Shown one piece after another: positions 36,980-45,751 of a DNA stretch of 64,000 nucleotides. The notes under the pieces were generated by a model that saw only the letters and a list, made by a program, of their open reading frames with translations, did no database searches and was not told the DNA's origin. The position numbers were made by a program, and so were the translations under genes. The first letter of the stretch is position 1, and every line of letters begins with the position of its first letter. The DNA is from JBDTSW01 sp963782605 (GTDB lineage: Bacteria > Actinomycetota > Thermoleophilia > Solirubrobacterales > 70-9), in NCBI GenBank assembly GCA_963782605.1, contig CAWAKK010000005.1:489922-553921 (forward strand). Direction: 5' to 3'.

Positions 36980-38068
36980 ATGACTTCCTCGCGCGAGCCG
37001 ATCAACGTCGCCGACTACGAGCGGCTTGCCGCCGACGCGCTCGAGGAGGGTCCGCTTGGGTACTTCGCGGGCGGGGCCGGCGACGAGCGGACCCTGAGCG
37101 AGAACGTCGCAGCCTACCGCCGCTGGCAGCTGCGCCCGCGGATGCTGGTCGGCGTGGCCGACGTCAGCACGCGAACCGAGGTGCTGGGCACCGAGGTCTC
37201 GATGCCTCTGCTGGTCGCGCCGGTGGCGATCCAGCGCATGGCCCATGCGGACGGGGAGGCCGGCATGGCACGAGCAGCGGCCGCCACCGGGACCCTCATG
37301 TGCCTGTCCACCTTCGCGACGACCTCGCCCACGGACGTCTCCGCGGCGGCGCCCGGGGCTCCACGGTGGCTGCAGCTCTACTGCTTCCGCGACGAGGGCG
37401 TGACCCGGTCGCTGATCGACGAGGCGATCTCCGCCGGCTACCGGGCGATCGCCGTCACCGTGGACGCCCCGCTACCCGGCCGCCGCGAACGCGACCTGCG
37501 GACCTCGTTCGCGGTGCCGGAGGACATCAACGTGCCGGCCATGGCCGCCGCGGTCGGCCAGACGCGGCCGATGACGATCTTCGAAGCGTTCGGCCTGCTC
37601 GATCCCGCGCTCGGGTGGGAGGACTTCGAGCGGATCGCTTCGCACTCGGCTCTTCCGGTGCTCGTGAAGGGAGTGATGACCGGGTCGGACGCGCGCTTGG
37701 CCGCCGAGCACGGGGCGGCGGGAATCGTCGTCTCCAACCACGGCGGGCGCCAGCTCGATGCGGTGTCCGCGACGATCGACGTGCTCTCGGAGGTCATCGA
37801 CGAGGTCGGTGACGATGTGGAGGTGTTCGTCGACGGCGGCGTCCGGCGCGGCACGGACGTCGTCACGGCGCTGGCGCTTGGCGCACGGGCTGTGCTCGTC
37901 GGGCGCCCGGCGCTCTGGGGTCTCGCGGCCGCTGGAGAGGACGGAGCGCGGCGCGTGCTCGAGCTCTTGCGCGACGAGATCGAGCTGGCGCTGGCCCTCT
38001 GCGGTTGTCCGTCGCCGGCGGACGTCACGAGCGACCACGTGCGGCGGGCAGTCGGGTCTCCTGGCTAG
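36980..38068 (+). CDS. FMN-dependent alpha-hydroxy-acid oxidase
   Basis: 362 residues, TIM barrel of the glycolate/lactate oxidase family, which oxidises L-2-hydroxyacids. Conserved pieces are YFAGGAGDERTLSEN (about 29-43), the QLYCFRD strand, the flavin-contacting LVKGVMTG (about 225-232), and the catalytic-His motif IVVSNHGGRQLD (about 246-257) with the phosphate loop VDGGVRRGTD and GRPALWGL. Electron acceptor (oxygen, quinone or cytochrome) cannot be read. Starts at ATG 36980, 23 bases after the LOR gene. Confidence 0.9.
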   Translation: MTSSREPINVADYERLAADALEEGPLGYFAGGAGDERTLSENVAAYRRWQLRPRMLVGVADVSTRTEVLGTEVSMPLLVAPVAIQRMAHADGEAGMARAAAATGTLMCLSTFATTSPTDVSAAAPGAPRWLQLYCFRDEGVTRSLIDEAISAGYRAIAVTVDAPLPGRRERDLRTSFAVPEDINVPAMAAAVGQTRPMTIFEAFGLLDPALGWEDFERIASHSALPVLVKGVMTGSDARLAAEHGAAGIVVSNHGGRQLDAVSATIDVLSEVIDEVGDDVEVFVDGGVRRGTDVVTALALGARAVLVGRPALWGLAAAGEDGARRVLELLRDEIELALALCGCPSPADVTSDHVRRAVGSPG

Positions 38069-38070
38069 CC

Positions 38071-38421
38071 ATGGACCTCTTCGCCGGGATTTGCGTGCGT
38101 GACTACGAGGCGGCGAAGCCGTGGTACGAGGACCTCCTGGGCTCGGAGCCGGCCTTTGCCCCTCACGAGACCGAGTGCGTGTGGGAGCTCGGCGAGCATC
38201 GCTTCCTCTTCATCGTGGAGGACGCGGAGCGGGCCGGACGCGCCGTGCACACGATCTTCGTCGACGACCTCGAGGCAGTGGTGGGGGACATCGCGGCGCG
38301 CGGGATCGAGCCGGCGAGGCGGGAGACGTACCGCAACGGGGTCCGCAAGGCGACCTACCGCGACTCGGATGGAAACGAGATCGGCTTCGGCGGCGCGCCG
38401 CTTCGGGGCTCGGCTGAGTAG
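38071..38421 (+). CDS. VOC (glyoxalase/bleomycin-resistance) family protein
   Basis: 116 residues. One VOC module pair: LFAGICVRDYEAAKPWYEDLLG at the start and TYRDSDGNEIGFG at the end. The metal ligands of glyoxalase I are not all present (no paired His near the start), so the activity is unknown. The ATG at 38071 is used; it lies 2 bases after the oxidase stop. Confidence 0.75.
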   Translation: MDLFAGICVRDYEAAKPWYEDLLGSEPAFAPHETECVWELGEHRFLFIVEDAERAGRAVHTIFVDDLEAVVGDIAARGIEPARRETYRNGVRKATYRDSDGNEIGFGGAPLRGSAE

Positions 38422-38427
38422 CCGACC

Positions 38428-38805
38428 TCAGCCCTTCTCGATCAGTTCAATTCTGTAGTCGTCCGGGTCGCGCACGAAGCAGATGCGCGAGCCGCCCTCG
38501 CGTACCTGGTAGGGCGGCTTCTCGGGCTCGATCCCAAGGCCCGCGAGGCGCTCGAGAGTGCCGTCGAGGTCGTCGGTGGTGATCGCGATGTGGCCGTAGC
38601 CGGTGCCGAGCTCGTAGGGCTCATCGACGTCGTGGTTGTGCGTCAGCTCGAGACGGTCGCCGTCTCCGGGCAGGCCCATGAAGACGTTTGTGGCGTCGTC
38701 GCCGATCGGCATGCGGCGGCGTTCCTCGAAGCCCAGCTTCTCGTAGAACTCCACCGACCGGTCGGGGTCGAGCACCCGATAACAGGTGTGGATGACCTCG
38801 CTCAT
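38428..38805 (-). CDS. Lactoylglutathione lyase-like VOC protein (glyoxalase I type)
   Basis: 125 residues of VOC fold close to GloA: HTCYRVLDPDRSVEFYEKLGF at the start, LELTHNHDVD in the middle and FVRDPDDYRIELIEKG at the end. Ligand residues His6, the Glu of LELTH, His of YGHIAI and Glu of IELIE correspond to the four metal ligands of glyoxalase I. It would detoxify methylglyoxal if a suitable thiol is present; actinobacteria usually use mycothiol, so the cofactor is open. It is convergent with the previous VOC gene. Confidence 0.85.
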   Translation of the reverse strand: MSEVIHTCYRVLDPDRSVEFYEKLGFEERRRMPIGDDATNVFMGLPGDGDRLELTHNHDVDEPYELGTGYGHIAITTDDLDGTLERLAGLGIEPEKPPYQVREGGSRICFVRDPDDYRIELIEKG

Positions 38806-38836
38806 GCTGCTCGCAGGGTATCGCTGGCCCGGCTTC

Positions 38837-38842
38837 TATAGT
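38837..38842 (+). promoter_or_regulatory. -10 hexamer TATAGT before the first APC permease
   Basis: TATAGT is followed by 8 bases and the ATG at 38851; no Shine-Dalgarno sequence is present, as expected for a leaderless transcript. No good -35 was found. Confidence 0.45.
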
Positions 38843-38850
38843 CGCCAGCG

Positions 38851-40764
38851 ATGGCGGAGAGGCATCCGAGGGAGCAGGCACTTCGCCGCGTGCACGGCAC
38901 GGGCGCGCTGTTCGCGGCCGCGTACGGCAACGTCGGCTCGTCGATCTACTACGCGCTCGGGCTGGTCGCGCTCTACGCGCTCGGGCTCACGCCGGTTACG
39001 TTCATCATCGCCGGGCTGATCTTCGCCTTCACCGCCGCCACCTATGTCGAGGCGACGGTTCTCTACCCCGAGGCGGGCGGCTCGTCGAGCTTCGCTCGCC
39101 ACGCCTTCAACGAGCTCGCGAGCTTCTTCGCGGCCTGGGCTCAGATGCTCACCTACATCGTCACGGTCGCGATCTCCGCCTTCTTCGTGCCGCACTACCT
39201 CGCGGTCTTCTGGGAGCCGCTGGGTCATGGCCCGGCCGACGTGATCTTCGGCGTCGGGCTGGTGGTGCTTCTCGCGCTGCTGAACATTCGCGGAACTGAG
39301 GAGTCGGCCCGCCTCAACCTGGTCCTCGCCATCGCTGACCTGCTCACGCAGGTGGTGCTGGCGGTGATCGGGCTGGCGCTCGTGTTCAACGCCGACCTCC
39401 TCGTCTCGCAGGTGGACTTCGGCTCGGTGCCAACCTGGGGCGACTTCGCTCTGGGGATCGCGGTGGGCATGGTGGCCTACACCGGGATCGAGACGATCTC
39501 GAACATGGCGGAGGAGGCCCGCGACGCCGACCGCACGATTCCGCGCGGCACCGGCTACACCGTGATCGCGGTGGTCGGCCTCTATGCCCTGCTGCCCGCG
39601 ATCGCGCTGTCGGCGATGCCGGTGACCGGCAGTGGCGATGCGGCCACGACCGAGTTGGCGACCACCTACGCTGACGACCCGGTCCTCGGCATCGTCGAGA
39701 ACATCGGGCTCGGGGCCGGCCTCACAAACGTGCTCGAGGTCTACGTCGGGATCCTGGCGGCGGTGATCCTGCTGATCGCCACCAACGCTGCGCTCATCGG
39801 CCTCTCGAGGCTCACCTTCTCGATGGGACAGCACCGCCAGCTTCCCATGATCCTGCGGCGCGTCCACCCGCGCTTCAAGACGCCGTACACGGCGATCATC
39901 GCGTTCTCGGTGGTCGCGATCGTGGTGATGGCGCCGGGCGAGACGACGTTCCTCGGCGCGATTTACGCGTTCGGCGCGACCCTCTCGTTCACGATCGCCC
40001 ACGTCTCGGTGATCTGGATGCGCAAGCGCTACCCGCTCGCCGAGCGTCGCAACGCCGCTGAGGGACACCGCCTGTGGTGCCCCCCGGGCCGGATCCGGAT
40101 TCGGGGTGTCGACATCCCGCCAACAGCGATCTTCGGCGGTCTCGGGACGTTTGGGGCATTCGTTGTGGCGATGGTCCTGGATCCCGTGATCCTGGCTACG
40201 GGGGGCGGCTGGATGATCGCCGGGCTGATCCTCTATTACCTCTATCGCCGTCACCAGGGCCTCCCGCTCAGCCAGACCGTCAAAGTCGAGAGCCTCGAGG
40301 CGCTCGGCGTGGAGGAGGTCGAGTACCGCAGCGTACTTCTGGCCTTCGAGGAGCAGCCCTTCTCCGAGGAGACGGTGGCCACGGCGCTCGCGTTGGGATC
40401 CAGGCGCCGTCGCGCCATCCACGTCCTCTCGCTCCTCGAGGTGCCGACGCATCTCCTGTTGGATGCGGAGCTGCCGGAGGCGGAGAGCGCCGCCCAGGGC
40501 CGGATCGAGCGGGCGAGGCTGATCTGCGGGCTGCGCGTGACCGGCCAGGTACAGCGCGTGCGAGCGGGCCAGGGCGGCGCGGCGATCATCGCGCGGGCAA
40601 AGGAGCTCGAGGCGGCGGCGATCGTGATGCAGCTCGGATATCGCAACGGGACGCCGCAATACGGGCGGTCGCTGCAGACGGTGCTCGCGCAGCGCCCGTG
40701 CCGGGTCATCGTCGCCGCCTCGCCGGAGCACGCGCGCGACCCGCGCGAGCGGATTGCCGGCTAG
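38851..40764 (+). CDS. APC-superfamily permease with C-terminal UspA-like domain
   Basis: 637 residues. Residues about 15-470 hold twelve hydrophobic helices with the APC features GNVGSSIYYALGLVALYALG (helix 1 break) and FARHAFNELASFFAAWAQ. Residues about 490-620 form a UspA-like domain: YRSVLLAFEEQPFSEETVATAL opens it, and an AAAIVMQLGYRNGT...CRVIVAA end resembles the nucleotide-binding Gly/Ser loop. Substrate is unknown; annotation as amino acid permease rests only on the fold. It heads the run of permease, small protein, permease and two TrkA-type genes. Confidence 0.85.
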   Translation: MAERHPREQALRRVHGTGALFAAAYGNVGSSIYYALGLVALYALGLTPVTFIIAGLIFAFTAATYVEATVLYPEAGGSSSFARHAFNELASFFAAWAQMLTYIVTVAISAFFVPHYLAVFWEPLGHGPADVIFGVGLVVLLALLNIRGTEESARLNLVLAIADLLTQVVLAVIGLALVFNADLLVSQVDFGSVPTWGDFALGIAVGMVAYTGIETISNMAEEARDADRTIPRGTGYTVIAVVGLYALLPAIALSAMPVTGSGDAATTELATTYADDPVLGIVENIGLGAGLTNVLEVYVGILAAVILLIATNAALIGLSRLTFSMGQHRQLPMILRRVHPRFKTPYTAIIAFSVVAIVVMAPGETTFLGAIYAFGATLSFTIAHVSVIWMRKRYPLAERRNAAEGHRLWCPPGRIRIRGVDIPPTAIFGGLGTFGAFVVAMVLDPVILATGGGWMIAGLILYYLYRRHQGLPLSQTVKVESLEALGVEEVEYRSVLLAFEEQPFSEETVATALALGSRRRRAIHVLSLLEVPTHLLLDAELPEAESAAQGRIERARLICGLRVTGQVQRVRAGQGGAAIIARAKELEAAAIVMQLGYRNGTPQYGRSLQTVLAQRPCRVIVAASPEHARDPRERIAG

Positions 40765-40781
40765 GCGCCGCACGGCGAACC

Positions 40782-40787
40782 TAGAAT
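40782..40787 (+). promoter_or_regulatory. -10 hexamer TAGAAT before the small membrane protein gene
   Basis: TAGAAT followed by seven bases (CTCGGTC) and the GTG at 40795; no ribosome site. This would allow the second permease to be transcribed separately from the first. Confidence 0.45.
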
Positions 40788-40794
40788 CTCGGTC

Positions 40795-40989
40795 GTGGCT
40801 GCCCCTGATGAGGTCTACCGCGCGGTCACGCGCCTTTTCGCCGTGGTCATTCTCGGCTTCGGCGTGACCATCCTGATCGTGACCCTGGCGAACGGGGGTG
40901 GGGTGCTGTCGGTCGGCGTGCTGTTGGGGGTGGTCTTCATCGCGCTCGGGGGCGGGCGGCTCTATCTGGCCTCCCGAGGCAGATCGTGA
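40795..40989 (+). CDS. Small two-helix membrane protein
   Basis: 64 residues with two hydrophobic helices (LFAVVILGFGVTILIVTLA and GVLLGVVFIALGGGRLYL). Starts with GTG, and its stop overlaps the GTG of the second APC permease (GTGA), so the two are translationally coupled. It may be a small subunit or assembly factor of the permease; that is inference from position. Not recognised as a family. Confidence 0.65.
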   Translation: MAAPDEVYRAVTRLFAVVILGFGVTILIVTLANGGGVLSVGVLLGVVFIALGGGRLYLASRGRS

Positions 40990-42998
40990 GCGAGGATTGG
41001 AGCGGCCCGGATCGCCGCACTAACCGAGGGCCGCTCACGCGGCGGCTGATCGGTGTGCCGTGGCTCTTCGCCGTGACGTACTCGGCGGTCGGGTTCTCGA
41101 TCTACTTCTCGATCGGGCTCGTCGCTGATCGCGGCCTCGCGCTCACTCCTCTGATCTTCCTCGGTGTCGGCGTCGTCTTTCTGCTGAACGCGATGACGTA
41201 CGTCGAGGGGGCGGCGATGTACCTCGAGCGTGGCGGCTCCTCGACGCTGGGTCGGTACGCGTTCAACGAGCTGATCTCGTTCATCGCCGGCTGGGCGATC
41301 CTCATCGACTACCTGATCGTGATCGCGCTGGCGGCGATCTCCGTTCCGCACTACCTCGAGCCGATCTCGGAATCGTTCACCGACGGGGCCGCGGAGCTGA
41401 TCACGGCGGGCGTCGTGATCGCGGCTGTCGCGGGCTTCAACATCGTGAACCTCTCCGGGCGGCGGCACGAGCCGTGGTTCGTGGGCGTGGCGCTGGCCGG
41501 CGTGTTCCTGTTGGTGGCGGTGATCGTGGTCGGAGCGATCACGTCGTTCGACGCCGCGGCGCTCACCGCCGAGCTCGACCTGTTCGAGTCGCCTTCCCTG
41601 GAGGACGCGATCTACGCGGGCGTGATCGCCACGGTGGCCTACGCGGGGATCGAGGCTGCGTCGGACTTGACGCCTGATCTGCGGTTCCGGGCGATGGATT
41701 TGCGGCGGCTTGTCGTCGCCGCGGCGGCGCTGGTGCCCATCCTCTACGCCGGGGTTGCGGCCATCTCACTGATGGTGCTGCCGGTGGTCGCGACCCCGGA
41801 TGGTCCCCAAACGGCGCTGGCCGGGCCCTTCCTCGAGAACCCGGTGCTCGGTGTCGTGGAGGGGTTCAGCCCGGTCTGGGTCTCGGACGTGATGAAGGTG
41901 GCCGTGGTGGCGCTGGCGCCGGTGGTCTTGATCTGGGCGGCGAGCACGTCGATGCTGGGGCTCTCGCGTCATGTGTACTCGCTCGCCACGAACCGGCAGA
42001 TTCCTGGCTGGCTGGGCACGCTGGGCAAGCGGTGGACGACGCCGCACGTCGCGATCCTGATCGCTGCGGGGATCGCGTTCGCACTCGTGATTCCGGCCGA
42101 TGTGCTGTTCCTCGGCGGGCTCTATGCGTTCGGCGCGACGATCGCGTTCACCATCGCCCACGTCTCGGTGATTCGCCTGCGGATGACGGACCCCGATCGG
42201 GCGCGCCCCTACCGTGTGCCGCTGAACGTTCGCTTTCGGGGTGCCGAGATCCCCCTGCCGGCTGTTGCGGCGGCGGGGCTCACGGTCGCAGCGTGGGTGA
42301 GCGTTGTGCTCTTCCACGACGAGGCTCGCTACATCGGTGGCGCCTGGATGATCTTCGGGCTCGTCGCGTATGTCGCCTATCGCCGTGGTTTTGCGAAGAC
42401 CTCGCTTACGCGCCGCGTGTCGGTGCCCGCGAGGGCGCTCACCAAGTCCGTCCACAAGGCGGAGTACGGAGGCATCCTGGTGCCCGTGTTCGGGACTCCT
42501 CTCGATGACGACATCGTGGGAACCGCGGGGCGGCTCGCTGCCGCCGCCGAGCAGCCCGCTGAGACACCGCCGCATCTCGAGGTCATCTACGTGCTCGATC
42601 TGCCGCTCAAGGTCCCGCTCGACGCGAAGCCTCCGAAGGAGCGAATGGAGTCCGCGAACGGCGCGCTTGCGCGGGCCCAGGAGGTGGGGGAGGAGTACGA
42701 GACGGTGGAGGTCGCGACCTCGGTGGTGCGGGCGCGCGACGTGGGCGCCGGGATCGTGAGCGCCGCGCGCGAGCGCGATGTCGATGTGATCGTGATGGGC
42801 GCCGAGCCTCCCACGCAGATCCGTGGCGGGGCCGTATTGGGGGGGATCGGAGGCTCGAGGCCGGCCGAGATCGGTCCCGTGACGGAGCACGTGCTGCGGA
42901 AGGCTCCATGCCGGGTGCTGCTGACGGCGCCTGCTGCGGATGACGGGAGCCCGGCCTTCGATCCCACCCGCCGCCCGACCACGCATCGATTGACCTAG
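40986..42998 (+). CDS. Second APC-superfamily permease with C-terminal UspA-like domain
   Basis: 670 residues, a paralogue of the 38851 protein with the same order: about twelve helices (YSAVGFSIYFSIGLVADRGL matches the helix 1 break) and a cytoplasmic UspA-like domain from about residue 490 (YGGILVPVFGTPLDDDIVG) to the end. The UspA-type loop is VDVIVMGAEPPTQIRGGAVLGG with LRKAPCRVLLTAPA. The shared architecture suggests a two-gene set made by duplication. GTG start coupled to the small membrane protein. Substrate unknown. Confidence 0.85.
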   Translation: MSEDWSGPDRRTNRGPLTRRLIGVPWLFAVTYSAVGFSIYFSIGLVADRGLALTPLIFLGVGVVFLLNAMTYVEGAAMYLERGGSSTLGRYAFNELISFIAGWAILIDYLIVIALAAISVPHYLEPISESFTDGAAELITAGVVIAAVAGFNIVNLSGRRHEPWFVGVALAGVFLLVAVIVVGAITSFDAAALTAELDLFESPSLEDAIYAGVIATVAYAGIEAASDLTPDLRFRAMDLRRLVVAAAALVPILYAGVAAISLMVLPVVATPDGPQTALAGPFLENPVLGVVEGFSPVWVSDVMKVAVVALAPVVLIWAASTSMLGLSRHVYSLATNRQIPGWLGTLGKRWTTPHVAILIAAGIAFALVIPADVLFLGGLYAFGATIAFTIAHVSVIRLRMTDPDRARPYRVPLNVRFRGAEIPLPAVAAAGLTVAAWVSVVLFHDEARYIGGAWMIFGLVAYVAYRRGFAKTSLTRRVSVPARALTKSVHKAEYGGILVPVFGTPLDDDIVGTAGRLAAAAEQPAETPPHLEVIYVLDLPLKVPLDAKPPKERMESANGALARAQEVGEEYETVEVATSVVRARDVGAGIVSAARERDVDVIVMGAEPPTQIRGGAVLGGIGGSRPAEIGPVTEHVLRKAPCRVLLTAPAADDGSPAFDPTRRPTTHRLT

Positions 42999-43020
42999 CG
43001 CTCAGGCGCGTGCGTACACT
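42990..43020 (+). promoter_or_regulatory. Promoter of the TrkA-type gene pair
   Basis: -35 TTGACC (42990-42995), 19-base spacer and -10 TACACT (43015-43020), then 9 bases to the ATG at 43030. The -35 overlaps the end of the permease gene. This is the best -35/-10 pair seen in the window. It would let the TrkA pair be made independently of the permease. Confidence 0.5.
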
Positions 43021-43029
43021 GCCCGGCTG

Positions 43030-43557
43030 ATGTTCATCCTGATTGTGGGAGTTGGGCGGGTCGGATCGTCGGTTGCCCGGACGATGCTCCAGGAGGGGCA
43101 CACCGTTTCGTGCCTCGACGAGGATCCCGAATCGCATGCTCGACTGGAGATTGGGCTCGACGAGCCGTGGGAGGACCTCGGTGGTCGCTACACGGTGGGG
43201 ACCGCCCTCGAGATCGAGGCGCTGCAGGAGGCGGGGATCGACAAGGCGGATGCGTTCGTGGCGGCGACGGACGGCGATAACACGAACCTGGTGGTCGCCC
43301 AGATCGCGAAGCGGCAGTTCAACGTGCCGACCGTGATCGCGCGAATTCTCGACCCATATCGGGCGGAGTGGTACGAGTCGCAGGGGGTGCACACGATTTG
43401 CCCGACGCGGGTGGCGATCGACATGCTGGTGGGCGAGGTGCGCGAGGCCGCCGGGCGCTCGGGCGGCTCGCGGGCGGACGGTGAGAGCGGCGATCCCGCG
43501 GATGAGGCGATGGCGCCGGTGGGCGAGCCGGTGGAGCGGACCGGCGAGGACGGCTGA
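43030..43557 (+). CDS. TrkA-N (RCK) NAD-binding protein, CeoB-like
   Basis: 175 residues. The RCK Rossmann motif is LIVGVGRVGSSVARTM at residues 4-19, then LDEDP and VAATDGDNTNLVVAQ (about 78-92). There is no TrkA-C domain; the last 35 residues are a low-complexity acidic tail. Such regulatory subunits gate K+ uptake. A matching partner follows at 3 bases. In Mycobacterium, ceoB and ceoC lie next to an APC-type membrane protein gene, the same arrangement as here. Confidence 0.88.
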   Translation: MFILIVGVGRVGSSVARTMLQEGHTVSCLDEDPESHARLEIGLDEPWEDLGGRYTVGTALEIEALQEAGIDKADAFVAATDGDNTNLVVAQIAKRQFNVPTVIARILDPYRAEWYESQGVHTICPTRVAIDMLVGEVREAAGRSGGSRADGESGDPADEAMAPVGEPVERTGEDG

Positions 43558-43560
43558 GCG

Positions 43561-44241
43561 GTGTACGTGATCATCGTCGGCGCGGGGAAGGTGGGATGGA
43601 ATCTCGCCCGCGAGCTCCTGGACAAGGAGCACGAGGTCACGCTCCTGGACAACGATCGGGAGCGGTATTCGACGGTTGAGCAGGAGCTTGAGCACATCGT
43701 GCAGTACGGGGATGCCACGGAGCTGTGGGTGCTCGAGCGGGCGGGGATCTCGCGGGCGGACATGGTGATCGCGGTCACCGGCGACGATGAGGACAACGTC
43801 TTGATCTGCCAGGTGGCGAAGGAGAAGTACCTGTGCGAGCGCACGATCGCGCGCGTCAACAATCCGCGCAACAAGCAGTGGTTCGAGCTGCTCGGGGTGA
43901 AGCCGGTGGTCTCGGCGACGGACCTGATCCTGCGGCTGATCGAGCATGAGGTGCCCGACTACGGTCTCGTCCACCTGCTCGATCTTCCGGAGCAGCGGCT
44001 GGAGATCATCGAGATGCTGCTGCCCGAGGGCTCGAAGGCGGCGGGCCAGAGGGTGACCGATCTGCAGATGCCCGATGGCAGCCTGCTGATCTCCGTGCTG
44101 CGTGACGGCAGTGGGTTCGTCCCCGGGCCGGAGACCGTGCTCGAGGTGGGAGACGAGGTCCTCGCCGTGCTCGATCCGACCGTCGAGGAGGATTTGACGG
44201 GCCGCTTTGGCCCCGTCGAGAAGTCGAGCAGCGGCGCTTGA
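43561..44241 (+). CDS. TrkA-N/TrkA-C NAD-binding protein, CeoC-like
   Basis: 226 residues. RCK-N motif VIIVGAGKVGWNLARELL at residues 3-20, VTGDDEDNVLICQVAK (about 78-93), and a RCK-C domain (about 140-226) ending in the EVGDEVLAVLDP strand typical of TrkA-C. GTG start 3 bases after its partner's stop. With the 43030 protein it would form the nucleotide-sensing ring of a K+ transporter. No TrkH/KtrB channel gene is adjacent; the only membrane candidates here are the two APC permeases. Confidence 0.9.
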   Translation: MYVIIVGAGKVGWNLARELLDKEHEVTLLDNDRERYSTVEQELEHIVQYGDATELWVLERAGISRADMVIAVTGDDEDNVLICQVAKEKYLCERTIARVNNPRNKQWFELLGVKPVVSATDLILRLIEHEVPDYGLVHLLDLPEQRLEIIEMLLPEGSKAAGQRVTDLQMPDGSLLISVLRDGSGFVPGPETVLEVGDEVLAVLDPTVEEDLTGRFGPVEKSSSGA

Positions 44242-45473
44242 GCGACCGCCGGGTTGACTTCCTGCTCGTGGGCGGGGGCCTGGCGGCCGCCAACTGCGCG
44301 GCGGAGCTGCGCAAGCGGGGGGCGGAGGGGTCGGTGCTGTTGGTCGGGCGCGAGGCGGAGCCGCCGTATGAGCGGCCGCCGCTCTCGAAGGAGTATTTGC
44401 GCGGGGAGGCGGAGCGCAAGGACGCATATGTCCATGCGCCCGGGTGGTACGAGGAGCACGGGGTCGAGCTGCTCACGGGGACGAATGTGATGGCGCTTGA
44501 CGCCGAGGCGCGCACGGCCAAGCTTCAGACGAAGGAGGAGGTGGAGTTCGGCCAGGCGTTGGTTGCCACGGGGGCCAACGTGAACATCCTGCGCGTGGAG
44601 GGTGCGGAGCTGGAGGGGATTCACTACCTGCGGGCGTATGGCAACTCGGATGCGATCCGCGAGGAGGCGGAGAAGGCCGAGCACGTTGTGCTGATCGGGG
44701 GGAGCTACATCGGGTGCGAGGTCGCGGCTTCGCTGACGGCGAAGGGGACGGATTGCACGATTGTGATGATGGAGGAAGTGGCGATGTCGCGGTCGTTTGG
44801 CGAGGAGGCCGGGCGCTGGTTTCACGAGTTGCTCGAGTCCAAGGGTGTGGAGATCTTCGGGGGTGAGGAGCTGGGGCTGTTCGAGGGGGATGGGCGCGTG
44901 CGGTCGGTGGTGACGAAGAGCGGGCGGACGGTTGAGGGCGATGTCGTGATCGTGGGGGCCGGGGTAAAGCCCGACGTGATGCTGGCGCAGCGGGCGGGGC
45001 TCGAGGTGGAGGACGGGATCGTCTGTGATGAGCGGCTCGAGACGTCGGTGGAGGGGATCTTCGCGGCGGGGGACGTGTGCTCCTATGAGAGCGTTATCCA
45101 CGGGCGCCGGTTGCGAGTGGAGCATTGGGACGTGGCGTTCAACCAGGGACGGCACGTGGGCCGGGCCATGACCGGTGACACCGAGCCCTACCGCGAGGTG
45201 CCGTACTTCTTCAGCGACCTCGCGGATTGGGCGTCGCTCGAATACGTGGGGCCGGCGTATGAGTGGGACTCGATGATCGTTCGAGGGGACCGCGATGCGG
45301 GGGAGTGGTCCGCTTGGTATCTGAAGGACGGCAGGGTGGCCGGCGCGCTGTCGGTCGACCGCTCGGAGGACCTTGTGCACGCCCGCCGGCTGATCGACTC
45401 GGGCGCCGATGTGAGCGGCCAGGTGGAGGCTCTGGCGGACGCCGACAGCGCCCTCGACGAGCTCGGGGCTTAG
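44238..45473 (+). CDS. FAD/NAD(P)-dependent ferredoxin-reductase-like oxidoreductase
   Basis: 411 residues. FAD motif LLVGGGLAAANCAAEL (about 7-22), NAD motif VVLIGGSYIGCEVA (about 152-165) and the second FAD motif GIFAAGDVCSYES (about 274-286) define the AIF/rubredoxin or ferredoxin reductase family. It passes electrons between NAD(P)H and a small iron-sulfur or heme partner; none is encoded next to it. The TTG start overlaps the previous stop as TTGA. A K+ or pH role is not implied by position alone. Confidence 0.88.
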   Translation: MSDRRVDFLLVGGGLAAANCAAELRKRGAEGSVLLVGREAEPPYERPPLSKEYLRGEAERKDAYVHAPGWYEEHGVELLTGTNVMALDAEARTAKLQTKEEVEFGQALVATGANVNILRVEGAELEGIHYLRAYGNSDAIREEAEKAEHVVLIGGSYIGCEVAASLTAKGTDCTIVMMEEVAMSRSFGEEAGRWFHELLESKGVEIFGGEELGLFEGDGRVRSVVTKSGRTVEGDVVIVGAGVKPDVMLAQRAGLEVEDGIVCDERLETSVEGIFAAGDVCSYESVIHGRRLRVEHWDVAFNQGRHVGRAMTGDTEPYREVPYFFSDLADWASLEYVGPAYEWDSMIVRGDRDAGEWSAWYLKDGRVAGALSVDRSEDLVHARRLIDSGADVSGQVEALADADSALDELGA

Positions 45474-45516
45474 GCCGAAGAGCCTCGCGGAGCGGCGCTA
45501 TCCTCGCCTGGCGCCC

Positions 45517-45588
45517 TGGGGATTGGTGTAATTGGCAGCACGCGAGTTTCTGGTATTCGTAGTCATGGTTCGAGTCCATGATCCCCAG
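45517..45588 (+). tRNA. tRNA-Gln (anticodon CTG)
   Basis: Complete cloverleaf of 72 bases. Acceptor stem TGGGGAT/ATCCCCA with discriminator G. The anticodon stem CGAGT/ATTCG (one G-T pair) closes the loop TTCTGGT, giving CTG, which reads CAG (glutamine). The T arm has TTCGAGT between ATGG and CCAT. CCA is not encoded. Located 43 bases after the oxidoreductase stop. Confidence 0.95.
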
Positions 45589-45642
45589 CTCAAACGGCTC
45601 CTGACACGAGACTGAGGCGCGTTGTGGATCAGACCCACTCCT

Positions 45643-45668
45643 GGGGCGGCGGAAACCTTCGGCGCCCC
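45643..45668 (+). terminator. Weak hairpin after the tRNA
   Basis: GGGGCG (45643-45648) pairs with CGCCCC (45663-45668) around a 14-base loop, 55 bases after the tRNA. There is no T-run. It may end the tRNA transcript. Confidence 0.3.
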
Positions 45669-45751
45669 GACGCGACGCCGCCTGACTAAACCGCTGCAAA
45701 TGGGCCGCTGAGCCGGGAAATTCGTGTTTCCCCTGTTACCTTGAATCTGGT

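Noticed and set aside
36860..37246. Long minus-strand open frames across the FMN oxidase and hppA genes as real genes
   Set aside because: They are frame shadows of high-GC coding DNA, rich in Arg/His/Pro, without start signals or family features.
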